A stretch of 64,000 bases of DNA from Epinephelus fuscoguttatus (lineage: Eukaryota > Chordata > Actinopteri > Perciformes > Serranidae). The stretch's first letter is position 1; every line of letters starts with the position of its first letter. Of this stretch, positions 45,101 to 55,928 are shown in pieces. A program made the position numbers and the translations under genes. The stretch spans positions 38,670,059 to 38,734,058 of the forward strand of contig NC_064755.1 of NCBI RefSeq assembly GCF_011397635.1, given 5' to 3'. The notes below the pieces were generated by a model. It was not told the DNA's origin. It did no database searches and saw only the letters and a list, made by a program, of their open reading frames with translations.

Positions 45101-46390
45101 TTTCATATGTATCACATGATCTTCCTCAGCAGATAGAGCTGTTCACATTTCCAGTTTTCTGAGCACTGTAATGACTTCTCTTCCCTGACCTAGAGTTGTC
45201 TTGCTTTGGTCTGAATCAGGGACTAGTTTTGTTCCACAGTTGCATAATTGCCTAGAGTCGATTCATGTTCTCACAACAGCATTTTCAAGCGGACCAGATA
45301 AAATGCCTTGCACGAGAAAGCTGCTTTTGATTGGTCAGAATTTCCATGTGGGAAAAATCCAGGAAGTAAAGCAAACATTGAAGAAGAGTACACTTGCAAG
45401 ATAAATGTGACACTTTCTAATGTCACAATGGAGGGACAACTACGCAGGTTGATTTTAGCGCTGCTCATCGTGGACTATATTGCTGTCATTGTTCATTTTA
45501 GTCAAACCATACAGTTTGAAAACGAGGCGCGGCTCCAACTAGAAAACAATGTTTTGATGCATTGGATGTGCTGAATGTGCATATTAAGGCAGTACAGGAG
45601 GAGGTGCACATTAATAATCCTCCAGGACTGTAACATGCTCATGTTTAACCCAAACAATGTGTCATGTGACTGCAGTTGCTTCACATCCAGGTCAGAACAC
45701 CTTCTCACCACAAACCAACTGCACCAGAGTTCGTTTGTAACCAGACTGAGACCACCTCTTCAAGAAGGTCTCGGTTCGGTTGTTTTGGTGCACACCCCAG
45801 TGTGATTGCTGTGTTCACACCTGCCCGAAACAGACTACTTAGGGGGCGAATTAACCTGAGTTCGATTGAACCGAATCAAACACGGCAGGTTTGAAAGCAC
45901 CCTGAGAGGTTTGGACACAACTGCTATCTGTCTGTCTGCCTTTGTTCTCTTGTTAAAAAAAAAAAAGCAAACACACACACACACACGTACACACACAGTG
46001 AAGTAGGTTGGGTAACTTTTTCGGGGAGTTCCAGTTTTTGTTTTGTTGAAATTACTGCATCCTCTGCACAGATCGGTCAACACACATTAGTTCCTCTGCA
46101 GACATGGTGATGCACATTCACTTTGTTCACCACAGATAGTAGTGACAGTTTGCACACACTGAAATAAATTATTTATAGTATGAAGGACAGATCATGCAAC
46201 TCTCACTTACACTTACAGCTCAGCTGTGGTTTGATGTCTCAGTCATTTTCTACCAAACGTCCTGATTTCCTGCAGAACTCTAAATCTGACCGAGAAAGAT
46301 TTACTGACAAAAGACGAGCAAGTTATGGATCACTGATTCAGCTCAGCTCCAGAGTTTGTTGGTTTGGTTTGTCCCAATCACCTGGATCGT
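42200..46390. other. Intergenic region upstream of hsd17b2 and downstream of snx20, repeats only
   Basis: From about 42820 to 43330 lies a common fish repeat (tagaccctcatgttcaaatac, cagcagaaataaacatgttt, cagcctggtacaaaaaacat). From 44440 to 44660 lies a repeat with a second copy at 49640-49850. From about 45690 to 45905 lies MITE-like sequence with ttcacacctgcccgaaac and ggtttgaaagcaccctg. (AC)n is at 45969-46000. No supported coding exon was found. Confidence 0.5.
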
Positions 46391-46569
46391 CCTCTGGTCA
46401 ACTCATGGACCACGAACTCCTCCAAAGACTCCAGGGAACTGATGGACCACTAACCCTTTCAAAGCCTTGGGAACTGGTGGACCACTAACTTCCTCAGAGA
46501 CTCTGAAACAAGTGGACTACTAACTCTTTCAGAGACTCGGGAACTGTTGGACCACTAACTCTTTCAGAG
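46391..46569 (-). repeat. 35-37 bp minisatellite seeded by the snx20 C-terminal codons
   Basis: Five tandem units on the minus strand: 46569-46535, 46534-46500, 46499-46465 (35 bp each), 46464-46428 and 46427-46391 (37 bp each). Each starts CTCTGAAAG or CTTTGAAAG-like and contains gttagtggtccancagttccc. Unit 1 encodes the end of SNX20 (LKELVVQQFPS). Because the unit is not a multiple of three, unit 2 is entered in another frame, and its opening CTC TGA supplies the last Leu and the stop codon. Confidence 0.92.
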
Positions 46570-47858
46570 AGCGAGGGGACACCTCACCCCTCTCAGCATC
46601 CCTTAGGACAGTCAGCTCCTCCTGTAACTGAGCGACAGGACGTCCCAGCTGATAACCCAGATCCACCAGCAGATCCAGCAGTGCAGCTCTGTAGTTTTTA
46701 AGTCCGTAGCGTCTCACTGGAGGCAAGGCTCTCTGAGCAGCAGCAGAGGCCTTTTCTGGTTCCTCCAGGTCCCGGTAACAGATTGCAAGGGCGGAGAGGG
46801 TGGGTACAATCAGGGTGGGGTTCTGCCAAGGTAACAACTTCTCCTCCACCTCTAACACATTCTTCAGCTGCTCCACAGCAGGCTTAAACTGTCCCGCTCG
46901 CAACAGATCATGTGCTCGTTTCTGCTCCTGCTCAGTGAAGAACTTGGCGAAATGAGGAGAATGCCGAACGCAGCGAACACTGTAAAGTTTAGCCAGGTAG
47001 TCCTGGAGGCCAAGGCGACGCTCTGAGATTATTTCAGGGCTGAAGTTCCCGCTCAGGTGTTTTCGGGGGAGAACTACATCCTCCAGCTCCTCCTCAAACT
47101 CCTCCAGCAGTTTGTGGTGGAAGTGGGAAAAGTCGCTGTAACGGCGCTCCACAGGCACACGGTGGGAATCGAAGCTGCCAGAGCGCATCACCACGATCTC
47201 ATACACCTCAAGATGAACAGGAAGCATTAAAACAAAACGTTAGAGCAAGGAGTCAGTGATGTGTATCTGGAAACTGTATCACGTCCAGAAATTCTTGAAA
47301 GACTGAATAAGACTTTAAAATCACATTAATATATATGAGACAAAAAAAACGTAAGATTAAAATAAATATTTGGTGGTTGCAACAATTGCAGAAGTTAATT
47401 GCACCATACCACATCTTGTTTCTGCTTTTAGTTTTTTTATGCAGATGAAACAAAAAGAGATACAGTAGGCTATGTTGATCAGTGAGCTTTAGAGGAGCTA
47501 GTAGTAGTTCCACTGTTTCCAGTCTTAATACTAAGCTAGCTGTTTGCCTTGGTTTCAAGTCTTTATTATAAGCTAAGCTAGGTGCTTCCCTTGGTTTCCA
47601 GTCTTTATGATAAGCTTCACTAGCTGTTTCCTCCAGTTTCCAGTCTTTATGCTAAGCTAAGCTACCTGTTTCACCCTCTTTCCAGTGTTTATGGTAAGCT
47701 AGCTGTTATTTATTGCTTCCAGTCATTATGCTAAGATAGCTGTTGCACCCTAGTTTCCAGTCATTATGCTAAACTAAGCTACCACTTTCACCCTCTCCCC
47801 AGTCTTTAGGGTAAGCTAGCTGCAGATCCACTGAGGCTACCTGTACTAAATGTGTGAT

Positions 47859-47903
<45 letters not shown>

Positions 47904-48055
47904 CAGTGTCTCACCACATATTTGGACAGAACATGATGAATAATACGAGTCGATGGGATTTCAAACAGCAGCCTGATGGGTCGCTCTCTCTTCTTCACTT
48001 CCCTCAAGTTCTGCTGCAGCTCCTTCGTGGTCAAACTGGAACAACTGGGGGGTTC

Positions 48056-48108
<53 letters not shown>

Positions 48109-48595
48109 GTTTAGACTCTAGCTTACATACATTTATAAAGTTTTCTTCAATAAATAGCTTGTAGTTTTAAATGAAACTGTTACCCTGTAACACCATTAAA
48201 CACGTCCATTTATTTGGTCCGTTCATCAGTTTGGTGAATATTATCTAATCATGGGGATAACTAAGACATCACACCCAAATATTTACAGCAGAAACAATAA
48301 AGTTCAATAGCAGTAAAGTTCTCCGTGATCTAAAAATTCCACATTTTGGTAAATCCTCTTTTTCTCTTCCTCTCTGAGAGTCAGATGCTCATACTGATAC
48401 CACTCACACGTCTGGACACATGGTATAAAAACACAGATGAAGTAATTATTAAACTGAAAGTATGTATATATATATTTTAATGATTGTGTAAAAAGTACAG
48501 TCTATATCAGAATAAGACGGTGAGTCAGAACCTGAAGACAGAGTCCTTATGTGTGTCTCAGTCCAGTTTTCAGTGCCCCTCTGTGGCTCTGCCAT
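46529..48595 (-). CDS. snx20: Sorting nexin 20-like PX-domain protein (3 coding exons, 294 aa)
   Basis: SNX20 binds phosphoinositides on endosomes and, in mammals, carries the PSGL-1 tail to endosomes in leukocytes. Minus-strand exons: 48595-48532 (MAEPQRGTENWTETHIRTLS), 48057-47915, 47206-46529; phases join to 885 nt. The PX domain spans about residues 50-165: RRYSDF holds the phosphoinositide-binding Arg and Tyr, and PRKHLSGNF is the proline-rich loop. The C-terminal half (RAGQFKPAVEQL, CYRDLEEPEKA) is the TPR-like PXB domain shared by SNX20 and SNX21. SNX20 is preferred for the LTTKELQ segment before the PX, the LKELVVQ tail, and linkage to rbl2 (human 16q12); SNX21 is the alternative. The exon 1 donor (cag|gttctg) is weak. 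A 5' UTR exon may lie near 48763-48732. Confidence 0.88.
47515..47830. repeat. Minisatellite in snx20 intron 2 (about 43-bp units)
   Basis: Seven or so units of tttccagtctttatgctaag followed by ctaagctagctgtttccc-like sequence. The unit matches a fragment of a widespread fish dispersed repeat, also present once at about 6936-6990. Confidence 0.85.
47862..47900 (+). repeat. (TG)n tract flanking snx20 exon 2
   Basis: About 19 TG units on the plus strand, 14 nt from the exon 2 donor. In the snx20 transcript it reads (CA)n downstream of the exon. Confidence 0.95.
48059..48107 (+). repeat. (CA)n tract forming the snx20 exon 2 acceptor
   Basis: About 23 CA units on the plus strand. In the snx20 transcript it is (UG)n running directly into the UAG acceptor of exon 2, so the usual pyrimidine tract is replaced by alternating UG. 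Confidence 0.95.
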
Positions 48596-48599
48596 CACA

Positions 48600-50023
48600 C
48601 CCAAACAGCTGATTCATAACATGCAAAACATCAAGAGACAGTCACCATTAATAAAACTGTCTCAAACATCCCAACAGATCTGAATAAAAGAAATGTGACT
48701 CAATGATCACACAGACAGATAAATAAACTCACCTTCTCTTCCCTCAGTTCAGCAAGAGTTTGTCCTGAGAACACACAGACATACAGTATAAACGGTGTGT
48801 TTGTGCTGAGAGACGTGCAGAGAGAGGAGGAAGTTCCTCAGTGGATATATTCGTACCAGCAAGAGTGAAAAACAGAAAAGATGAAGAGGAAGTGAAACTA
48901 AAGAGAAGTGTGGTGGTGGACTGTGAGTGTCTGGTTAGCATTAAAACATGCACATAAAGCTACACGCTGATCAAACATGTAGCTCAGTGTTTGTCTTGGT
49001 ACCAGCCAGTTGGTATTTACCTCTATGTGAAAGAGTTCAGATCATCACCACAATTAATCTGAGAGAAAATATAATCATTTTTAATGAGTAATTAACTTGA
49101 CCGATTCAGAAGTGTCACCCTGTGTCTCTCTGCGGGAACCTGACAACAAACTTCTTCCTCCCATATTACATCATGTGTTAACAGGCACGTTTCCTTCAGC
49201 CGCAGTTCCTCTCTGCTCGTTGGGTGGAGACACATTCGAAGATGATTCATCTCAGTTTATTTTCATACCCAGTGACATTTCAGTCTTTATATGTGCTGAA
49301 GATGTGCATTTAACAATAATGAAGGTTCACTGTGATGGATTGACCAACGCAAAATGTTACAGTGACACTTAACAAATGAATGAAAACACACACTAACGTC
49401 ACACAACAACAACAAAATGTAGCAAACACAGTTAAAAATTACAGTTACAAAACAATCCAAACATTTTTGAAACAAAACACATAATTTGATTTTATTTACA
49501 CATTGCATTGCGATTAAAGGTTCAATTAAAAAAATCAGGGATAGTGTGATGATTTAGCAGAGAGCTTTGGCGAAAAGTTTATCTTCTTTGAGGCAGCATT
49601 CAAAAGAAGAAGAATTTTAAGTTATTTAAAGGTTTTTGATGCACATGAGGACATTACATTTTGGGATTTCTGCATCTTATACTTCATTCTGCTTAACTTT
49701 AACCCATTGTCCTGATTCGTGGAAACATTTATGCACCATCTAGTGGTAGCAAAAGCACAATGTAGTTAGTGACTTTCCAAAAAAAAAGAGACAGAATTCA
49801 GATCTTCGCTTCATTCTTGTAATTGAGAAACCTAAGCTTTCCACAGTTTATTTCTATAGTTCAATGCAATTAAAAAAATGTTGTTAGGTGTGTACTTTAT
49901 ATTCTTATGTTCATATGACATAGAATTAAATGCTAAAACAAACATACAACTCCTGTCAGACAAGGGTCATGTGACACATTTATTTTATGTCTGATTTTTA
50001 AAAATGTTTATGATACTGTATTG
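48600..50023. other. Region upstream of snx20, no further gene seen
   Basis: A possible non-coding snx20 5' exon (minus strand, 48763-48732, bounded by ctcag and gtgag) is the only gene-like signal. A dispersed repeat at about 49640-49850 (ccatctagtggtagcaaaag) pairs with the one at 44440-44660. Confidence 0.4.
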
Positions 50024-50031
50024 TACTAAAC

Positions 50032-50697
50032 CAGGGGTATCAAACATGTGGCCTGGGGGTCAGAACCGGCCCACCAGTGGGTCCAACCCGGCCCACTGGA
50101 TGACTTTGCACACCTGATATTGATGCACTTGTGATGGCTGAGAGCTGTCAGGTTTAAACAGTGAGTAAATCTGATCTTTGAGACAACAAGGAATTCTTAC
50201 TGTTTTCAGATTTAAAGATAGTGAACATTGTGCAACATGTTATCAACCAGCAGCTTCAGCCTAAAAGAATCTGTCTCAGACTTCTATTTTAAAACAATAT
50301 CTGTCGAACCCTACTGTAGAGGCACTGACAAAACTTCAGACTGTAAATGGATTGTAAGGAAGGAGATGACTTCATGTTCTTCTTCAATAGCTTCCACTTT
50401 ATCAGTGGGAAATTATTTTAAAAATACACATGTCATGAAAGTGAGTGTTAACCTGACTGGGTGTGGAAAAACTGAGGCATGTTGAATTTCCACATATTTT
50501 TCTAAGGACATCGCAGGCTGTCCATCATCTGTTTTGTAAATGGATGAACGTTTTTAGAATCTCTACACTAAAAAAGGGAAAAACCTGAAGGGGTTGTTAT
50601 TTTTGGGGTATTAGGAAGTGGTTTTACTGGTCCGGCCCAGTGGAGATGAAACTGGGCTGTAAGTGGCCCCTGAACTAAAATGAGTCCGAGACACCTG
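50032..50697. mobile_element. hAT-type non-autonomous element with 8-bp target duplication
   Basis: It starts caggggtatcaaacatgtgg and ends ccgagacacctg (inverted CAGGTGTCTC). Flanks tactaaac (50024-50031) and tactaaaa (50698-50705) match at 7 of 8 positions, fitting a hAT 8-bp duplication. Internal ggcccactgg and tccggcccagtgg blocks near the two ends also pair. Confidence 0.8.
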
Positions 50698-50822
50698 TAC
50701 TAAAATAAAAGTTTTGAGTGCAAGCTTTTTCCCAAAGAAAATCTAAGTTGGATGAGCGCATACCCAACAAAGCTGGGGTCTCAGGAAGATATAAAATATA
50801 AATGGGGTCTCCTTCACGTCAA

Positions 50823-50868
50823 GATAGATAGATAGATCGATAGATAGATAGATAGATAGATAGACAGA
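50823..50868 (+). repeat. (GATA)n microsatellite
   Basis: About eleven GATA units with one tcgata interruption and a gacagaca end. Confidence 0.9.
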
Positions 50869-51211
50869 CACTTTTTGTATATACTGTATTATATGTAGGC
50901 TACATAGTAGTCAATGTGTATGTTTATCTTTGTTTATCTTTGTTGTCCATGTTTTGACCTGTGTGTATATGCTGTGTATTTACATTGACAGAAACCTGAG
51001 TTACATTAAAGCTGATTCTGACTTTGAAACATAATTAATCATAGAAATAAAATCAATGTATTGCTGTAAGACTGATTCATAAGCTCTAAGCTCTGATTCA
51101 CACTCCTCACCAGCAGGTGTCGGTACAGCGCCGGAAACGCTTCCTGTCTGACCGCCGTTAAAACCACCAAAGAAGAAGAAGAAGAAGAAGTTTGTTTACC
51201 GCCAGTTCAAA

Positions 51212-53841
51212 ATGGAGCCGAACCCGGAGGATCCTCCGTCACTAACGGCAGCGTTACTTTACTCCATGCTGAGCCTGAATGTCCCTCCGTCGGTCGGTAA
51301 CCAGATGTTCGAGCTGTACCGGGTCCAGACGGCCCTGCTGAGGCGGAGGAGGGTCCGGGAGAGGATGGAGCAGGACCGGCGGCGGCGGCAGTACCTCCGG
51401 AGGAGGAGGGCGTTCATTCTGTCCTCCATCACCGCGATACTGAGCCTCATCACCGCCACCACCAACAGACACGTCTGGGTCCTGAACCGGAGCCCCGGGC
51501 AGACCTTCTGGTCTTCAGCCGAATCGTTTGACGATGAGGAGTGGAAGGCGCAGTTCCGTGTGTCCCGGGACACCTTTGACTACCTGCTGGAGCGGATCGG
51601 ACCGGCCATCAAACGCCGCAGGACCAACTACCGGGTCCCGATTGAGCCGCGCCGCAGACTGGCCATCACCCTGTGGTGGTTCGCCCGGTCCGGGGAGTAC
51701 CGCTCCATCGCCAGCATGTTCGGGGTGGGGATAGCGACCGTGTGTGTCATCGTGCGGCAGGTGATCTCAGCCATACTGGACCGGCTGTACCGGCGCGTCG
51801 TGTCGCTGCCGAGCGGACAGCGGCTGGAGGACACCATCAGGGCCTTCAAGGATCGCTGCTACCCGCAGTGTGCCGGGGCCATCGGCGGGACTCACATCCC
51901 CATCGCCCCACCGAGGGACAACCCGGACGACTACCTGAACAGGAAGGGGTGGCACTCAGTGATCCTGCAGGCTGTGGTGGACCACAACATCTGGTAAACA
52001 CTGCTTACTAACAAGTACTCAAGTACACATCTGAGGTAGTTGAGTATTCATGCTACTTTGTTCTTCTACTGCATTACATTTATTTGACAGCTCTACAGAT
52101 TAAAACACTTAAAGAGTTTATAAAATCTGATGTTAAAACAGTTTGTCTAAGTCTATCTGAAACCATTAGTCCAATAACCAGTCAGTGGATTGACTCAATA
52201 TTAATGCAAAACTTTAAAAACATTAATAATTCTCCATTTATTTTATTGCATATTTAAAATCGTAATAATATTGTATCATGGATCTTCTAGTGATTCCCAC
52301 CCCTATTACCAAGTAGCATAGGTTTTCACTTACAAGAAATCTGATTTGATTTTTGATGCACATATTAAACATACAAATAAACATATTTAGAGGAAGTAAA
52401 AATAAGGCAAAGTACTGCAACACTTCACAACATAAACATAGACAGAAAAGTTATAATGAATATGATGACGCTATGATATAATGTTCTATAACATAAAAAT
52501 ATAAAATATGTACAGTATAGCTGTTTCAAAATAAATACGCTGTACAGTTTTGTGCAGGATGTGCAAAATATCAGTCAGGGGTTGTGCAAAAGTTATGGTA
52601 GAGCAAGAAAGTCCAATATGCAGAGACAGTGGCGCAGCAGGGGAATAAGAGTCCATGTTAGCGAGGGTCACGACTCACGAGCCTTGTCGACGTGGCCCAC
52701 TGCAGTCAGGAATGAGCTGTTTTTGTGGTGTGAGGTTTTGGTCCTGATGGACAGCAGCCTCCTGCCATAGGGGAGTGCAACAAAGAGTTTGTGTGCAGGG
52801 TTGGAGGCTATCTGTCCTGTCTGCCTCGAGGTCCTGGAAGTTCCTCCAGGTCTTGAGGGGACAACTGTTTGCAGCCAATCACCTGCTCAGCAAAGCATAT
52901 GATACACTGCAGCCTGCCCTTGTCCTTGGCAGTGACAGTAGCGTACCAGGTGGTGATAGAGGAGGTGAGGATGGACTCAGTGATGGCAGTGTAGAAGTGC
53001 ACCATCACTGTCTTTGGCAGGATTTTAAATGAATGGTTTTTACTTGTGATGGATATTTTTACATTCTGATATTGGTAGTTTTATGTCAGTGAAAGTTTTT
53101 TTAAATTGAAGCAACCAACATGACGTGAACATGTACTTTTTGTCCCTCACAGTTTCACTGACGTGTATGCTGGCTGGCCTGGAAGTACGAACAGCTCCAC
53201 TGTGCTCTCCAGCTCAGACCTGTACTTGAAAGCAGAGGACCGCCCTGATGGTTACTTGTTCCCCAGACAGGTGAGTGCACAGTCCCCTCTTCCACCTCCT
53301 TGCATGTCGAACAGCATCAGTCAGAGTGCTGAGGGGGGCGGGGAAGCATCTGATCCACTCAATCAGAATATTAAAAGTGAAGTCTCCCTTTCAGAGGTCG
53401 GTCATGTCTGATGGAGTGGAGATCCCCATCCACCTGATCGGTGATGCGTCGTTCCCTCTAAAGCCGTGGCTCATGAAGGGATACTGCCAGGAACACCAGC
53501 TGTCTCCTGAGCAGCGTCGCTTCACCTACACCCTCAACTCTGCTCGCTCCGTGGTCGACACCGCATTCACACGGCTGAAAGGACGCTGGAGGTGCCTGCT
53601 GAAAAAGAGTGACATCGACGTCTCCATGATGCCCAGAGTTGTGGCCGCGTGCTGCGTTCTGCACAACATCTGTGAAATCAGAGGGGACAGTTTCCTCCCT
53701 GAGTGGAACTTTGAGATTGCTCCTTCTGGTAATTATCTAAGACAGCCTGAAACAGAACCGTACGAAGGAGACACGTACTGCACTGCTGAGGTCATCAGAG
53801 ACATTGTGACTTATAACCTGTTGACGATACTGCAGTACTGA
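51212..53841 (+). CDS. Harbinger transposase-derived protein (HARBI1-like, 3 exons, 448 aa)
   Basis: PIF/Harbinger transposases are DDE nucleases; HARBI1-type genes are domesticated copies. Exons: 51212-51993, 53153-53270, 53395-53841; phases join to 1347 nt with no stop or frameshift. The N-terminus is Arg-rich (about residues 42-65). The DDE_Tnp_4-like domain includes FGVGIATVCVIVRQV (helix-turn-helix-like), CAGAIGGTHIPI (220-231), DVYAGWPGS (264-272), GDASFPLKPWLM (316-327), SARSVVDTAFTRLKGRWRCL (349-368) and AACCVLHNIC. In HARBI1 the triad is Asp of GAID, Asp of GDSSF and Glu of VIEKTF; here those places hold Gly225, Asp317 and Asp355, so cleavage activity is doubtful. GC-rich exon 1 with intact introns suggests a settled host gene rather than a mobile copy. 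It is transcribed away from snx20. Confidence 0.85.
52620..53033 (-). mobile_element. LINE fragment in intron 1 of the Harbinger-derived gene
   Basis: The minus strand reads MVHFYTAITESILTSSITTW followed by YATVTAKDKGRLQ and ICFAEQVIGCK. I recognise this as the region C-terminal to the reverse transcriptase of fish non-LTR retrotransposons (FYRAVIESILTFSITVW type). It lies antisense to the host gene and is broken by frameshifts. Confidence 0.75.
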
Positions 53842-54520
53842 AGGTGTGACTACAGCTCAGACAAAAGACTTGATGTCATTTATCCAACACTGGTCACTTG
53901 ATTTATTTTAAAAGCACTAGATCTTCAGGGGATCTGGGGTCAGTACATAAAGCAACTTAGTCTGCCTCTTACTTGGTCACCTGTCTCCACTGAGTCTGAC
54001 ATCAGTGACCCTGGATATTACCCGGTATCATGAAGCTGGGTATTAACTTCAGACCTTCATCATCAGCACCATGAATCAAGCACTTACTATGATATGAGAT
54101 AAAACAGTGATACCTGCAGGAGAATTCTGTTACAGCAACAGAAAACAAGTGATACTCAGTGAGGTGAAAGCCCTGGTTTCACACCTCAATGTCACAAACC
54201 AAACAGCACGGCTGTTTGTCATGTTCACACAGAGTGATCAGAAAACTTGGACAAAATGAAACTGTGTTGAAAATCTGTCAGTTACTGATCAGCATTATGC
54301 ACATTTTGGGTCATTTTAGAATTCATAAGCTAGGATGGATTTTTTTTAAAAAACGGATGTTAAGCTACTTTTATTGGGAAAAGCACATTTGCCCCTGTTA
54401 CATTTACATTACATTGTATGTTTTCTTATTGTGCAAATGAACCTTTCACAAAGTGTTGTCATATTTCTTGTTGCAGGCTACATTTTTATCAAAATTATTC
54501 TTTCAAAAAGTGGTGGGGAC
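53842..54520. other. 3' flank of the Harbinger-derived gene, nothing recognised
   Basis: AT-rich sequence without conserved frames; it may include the gene's 3' UTR. No convincing AATAAA was found close to the stop. Confidence 0.4.
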
Positions 54521-54526
54521 AGGGTG

Positions 54527-55928
54527 TCTGCAGGTCCTTTAAAATGTCCTTTAAATGTCTCAAAATTTCTGAAATTCAATTTTATAAATATTAGGCCTTT
54601 AAAGTCATTAAATATTCTTAAATTGTAATTTGTGAGGTCTTAATTGCCACAAACATTTATCTTATTTAATTAATCCATTTTAATTTCTTTTGGTTAAATG
54701 AGTCAAGCTTTTCTGTGTTTAAGTCCACATTTATGACACAAATCCCTATAAACCTACCACTGAACCTGATACTGTCTTTTTACTTTGTACTTGCACTTAT
54801 CTGTTGGAAAAAAAATGTATTAACCTAACTCACTCTAATAATCACATTGCTACATAAAATCTACCTCTGCACAGGACTTATTTATTTTTCACTTATTTTA
54901 TTCATTTAACAGTGACAGTGCACAGCTACTTAGCTGTACCAGAGTTAGCTAAAAGATAATTTTCATCTGTAGTCCCTGGGCAGGAAATAATAGAGAATAA
55001 TTTCTCTGCTTAAAGGCACTATTATATAAAAAAAACACACAATTACAAAATAGAACATTTTCTTTTAAAGATATTTTTTTGGGCATTTTGCCTTTAATCG
55101 ATAGGACAGGTTCCTAGCTGAGTGAAATGACTTGGAGGTATCTGAGTGTCCATCGTGATAAGAGCTAGTGGAATTGTCTTTTTTTTATGATATTTGTATG
55201 AGCATTTTTTGCCTTTAATTGATAGGATAGTGAAGTGTGAAAGGGGGAGAGAGAGGGAGTGACATGCAGCAAAGGGCCACAGGCTGGAGTTGAACCTGGG
55301 CCGCTGCGGCAACAGCCTTGTACATGGGGCGCCTGCTTTATCCACCAAGCCACCGACGCCCCAAAATAGAACATTTTCATGACACATGACACATGGCTTC
55401 AGCAGTAAGACAACAGTTTATGTGTAATGGGTACATGATTGGGTTGATTTTAGCCATGATTTCATCTTGAATTTAAATTCAATTGAATTTGAATCTTATC
55501 TCACTTCAAAGCTGTCAAAGGTCAGTAGATTGTGCCTTTGAATGATGTTACAGTGATGAAAACAAAATGTTATTTTTGTCCAGTGCCTTGAGTGTTTTGT
55601 TTGTGAAGTATTTGCAGTGGGGCAAGTGTTGTTTTTCCAGCTTGTGATGAGCTTGTAATGCAGTATGAGATATGTGGAAAAAAAATCATTGAATGCATGT
55701 ATATTTTTGCAGCATCTAGGAGGAGCTGGTTTTGAATTAACTTGAAGTTCTTTGTAGTAATTCCTAGATATTTAGAGGCTCTAACTCTATGCTGCTTGCT
55801 AGTAAAAGAAAAAGATGTCCAAAAAGTCTTACATTTGATTTAATCAAACATCAAATATCCTGGACAGGTCTTAAAAAGCATTAAATTTAAGTGTCTGATA
55901 CCTGTTGACATATCCGCAGCGTCCCCTG
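54527..55928. mobile_element. Probable MITE-like element hosting a nested SINE
   Basis: The left edge cagggtgtctgcaggtcctt and right edge atatccgcagcgtcccctg are imperfect inverted repeats. Sequence next to both edges has the aaaatgtc/ttaaa/gcattaaattt motifs seen in a common fish element. A 300-bp SINE lies inside. The boundaries are tentative. Confidence 0.4.
55063..55362 (-). repeat. SINE with doubled tail and perfect 16-bp target duplication (minus strand)
   Basis: On the minus strand the head reads ggggcgtcggtggcttggtgg and the B-box gttcaactcc. The body (tttgctgcatgtcactccc) matches the 27253 copy. The tail motif tattaattaaaggcaaaa type appears twice (55200-55240 and 55078-55110), so the 3' part is duplicated. 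aaaatagaacattttc flanks it at 55047-55062 and 55363-55378. Confidence 0.85.

Noticed and set aside
45201-45904. Overlapping open frames of 65-88 codons
   Set aside because: They lie in MITE-like sequence and show no splice structure or family resemblance.
46180-46488. 102-codon plus-strand frame at the snx20 3' end
   Set aside because: Largely antisense to the snx20 minisatellite and 3' UTR; no similarity seen.
51254-51573. Minus-strand Pro/Arg-rich frames
   Set aside because: Antisense of the GC-rich, Arg-coding exon 1 of the Harbinger-derived gene.
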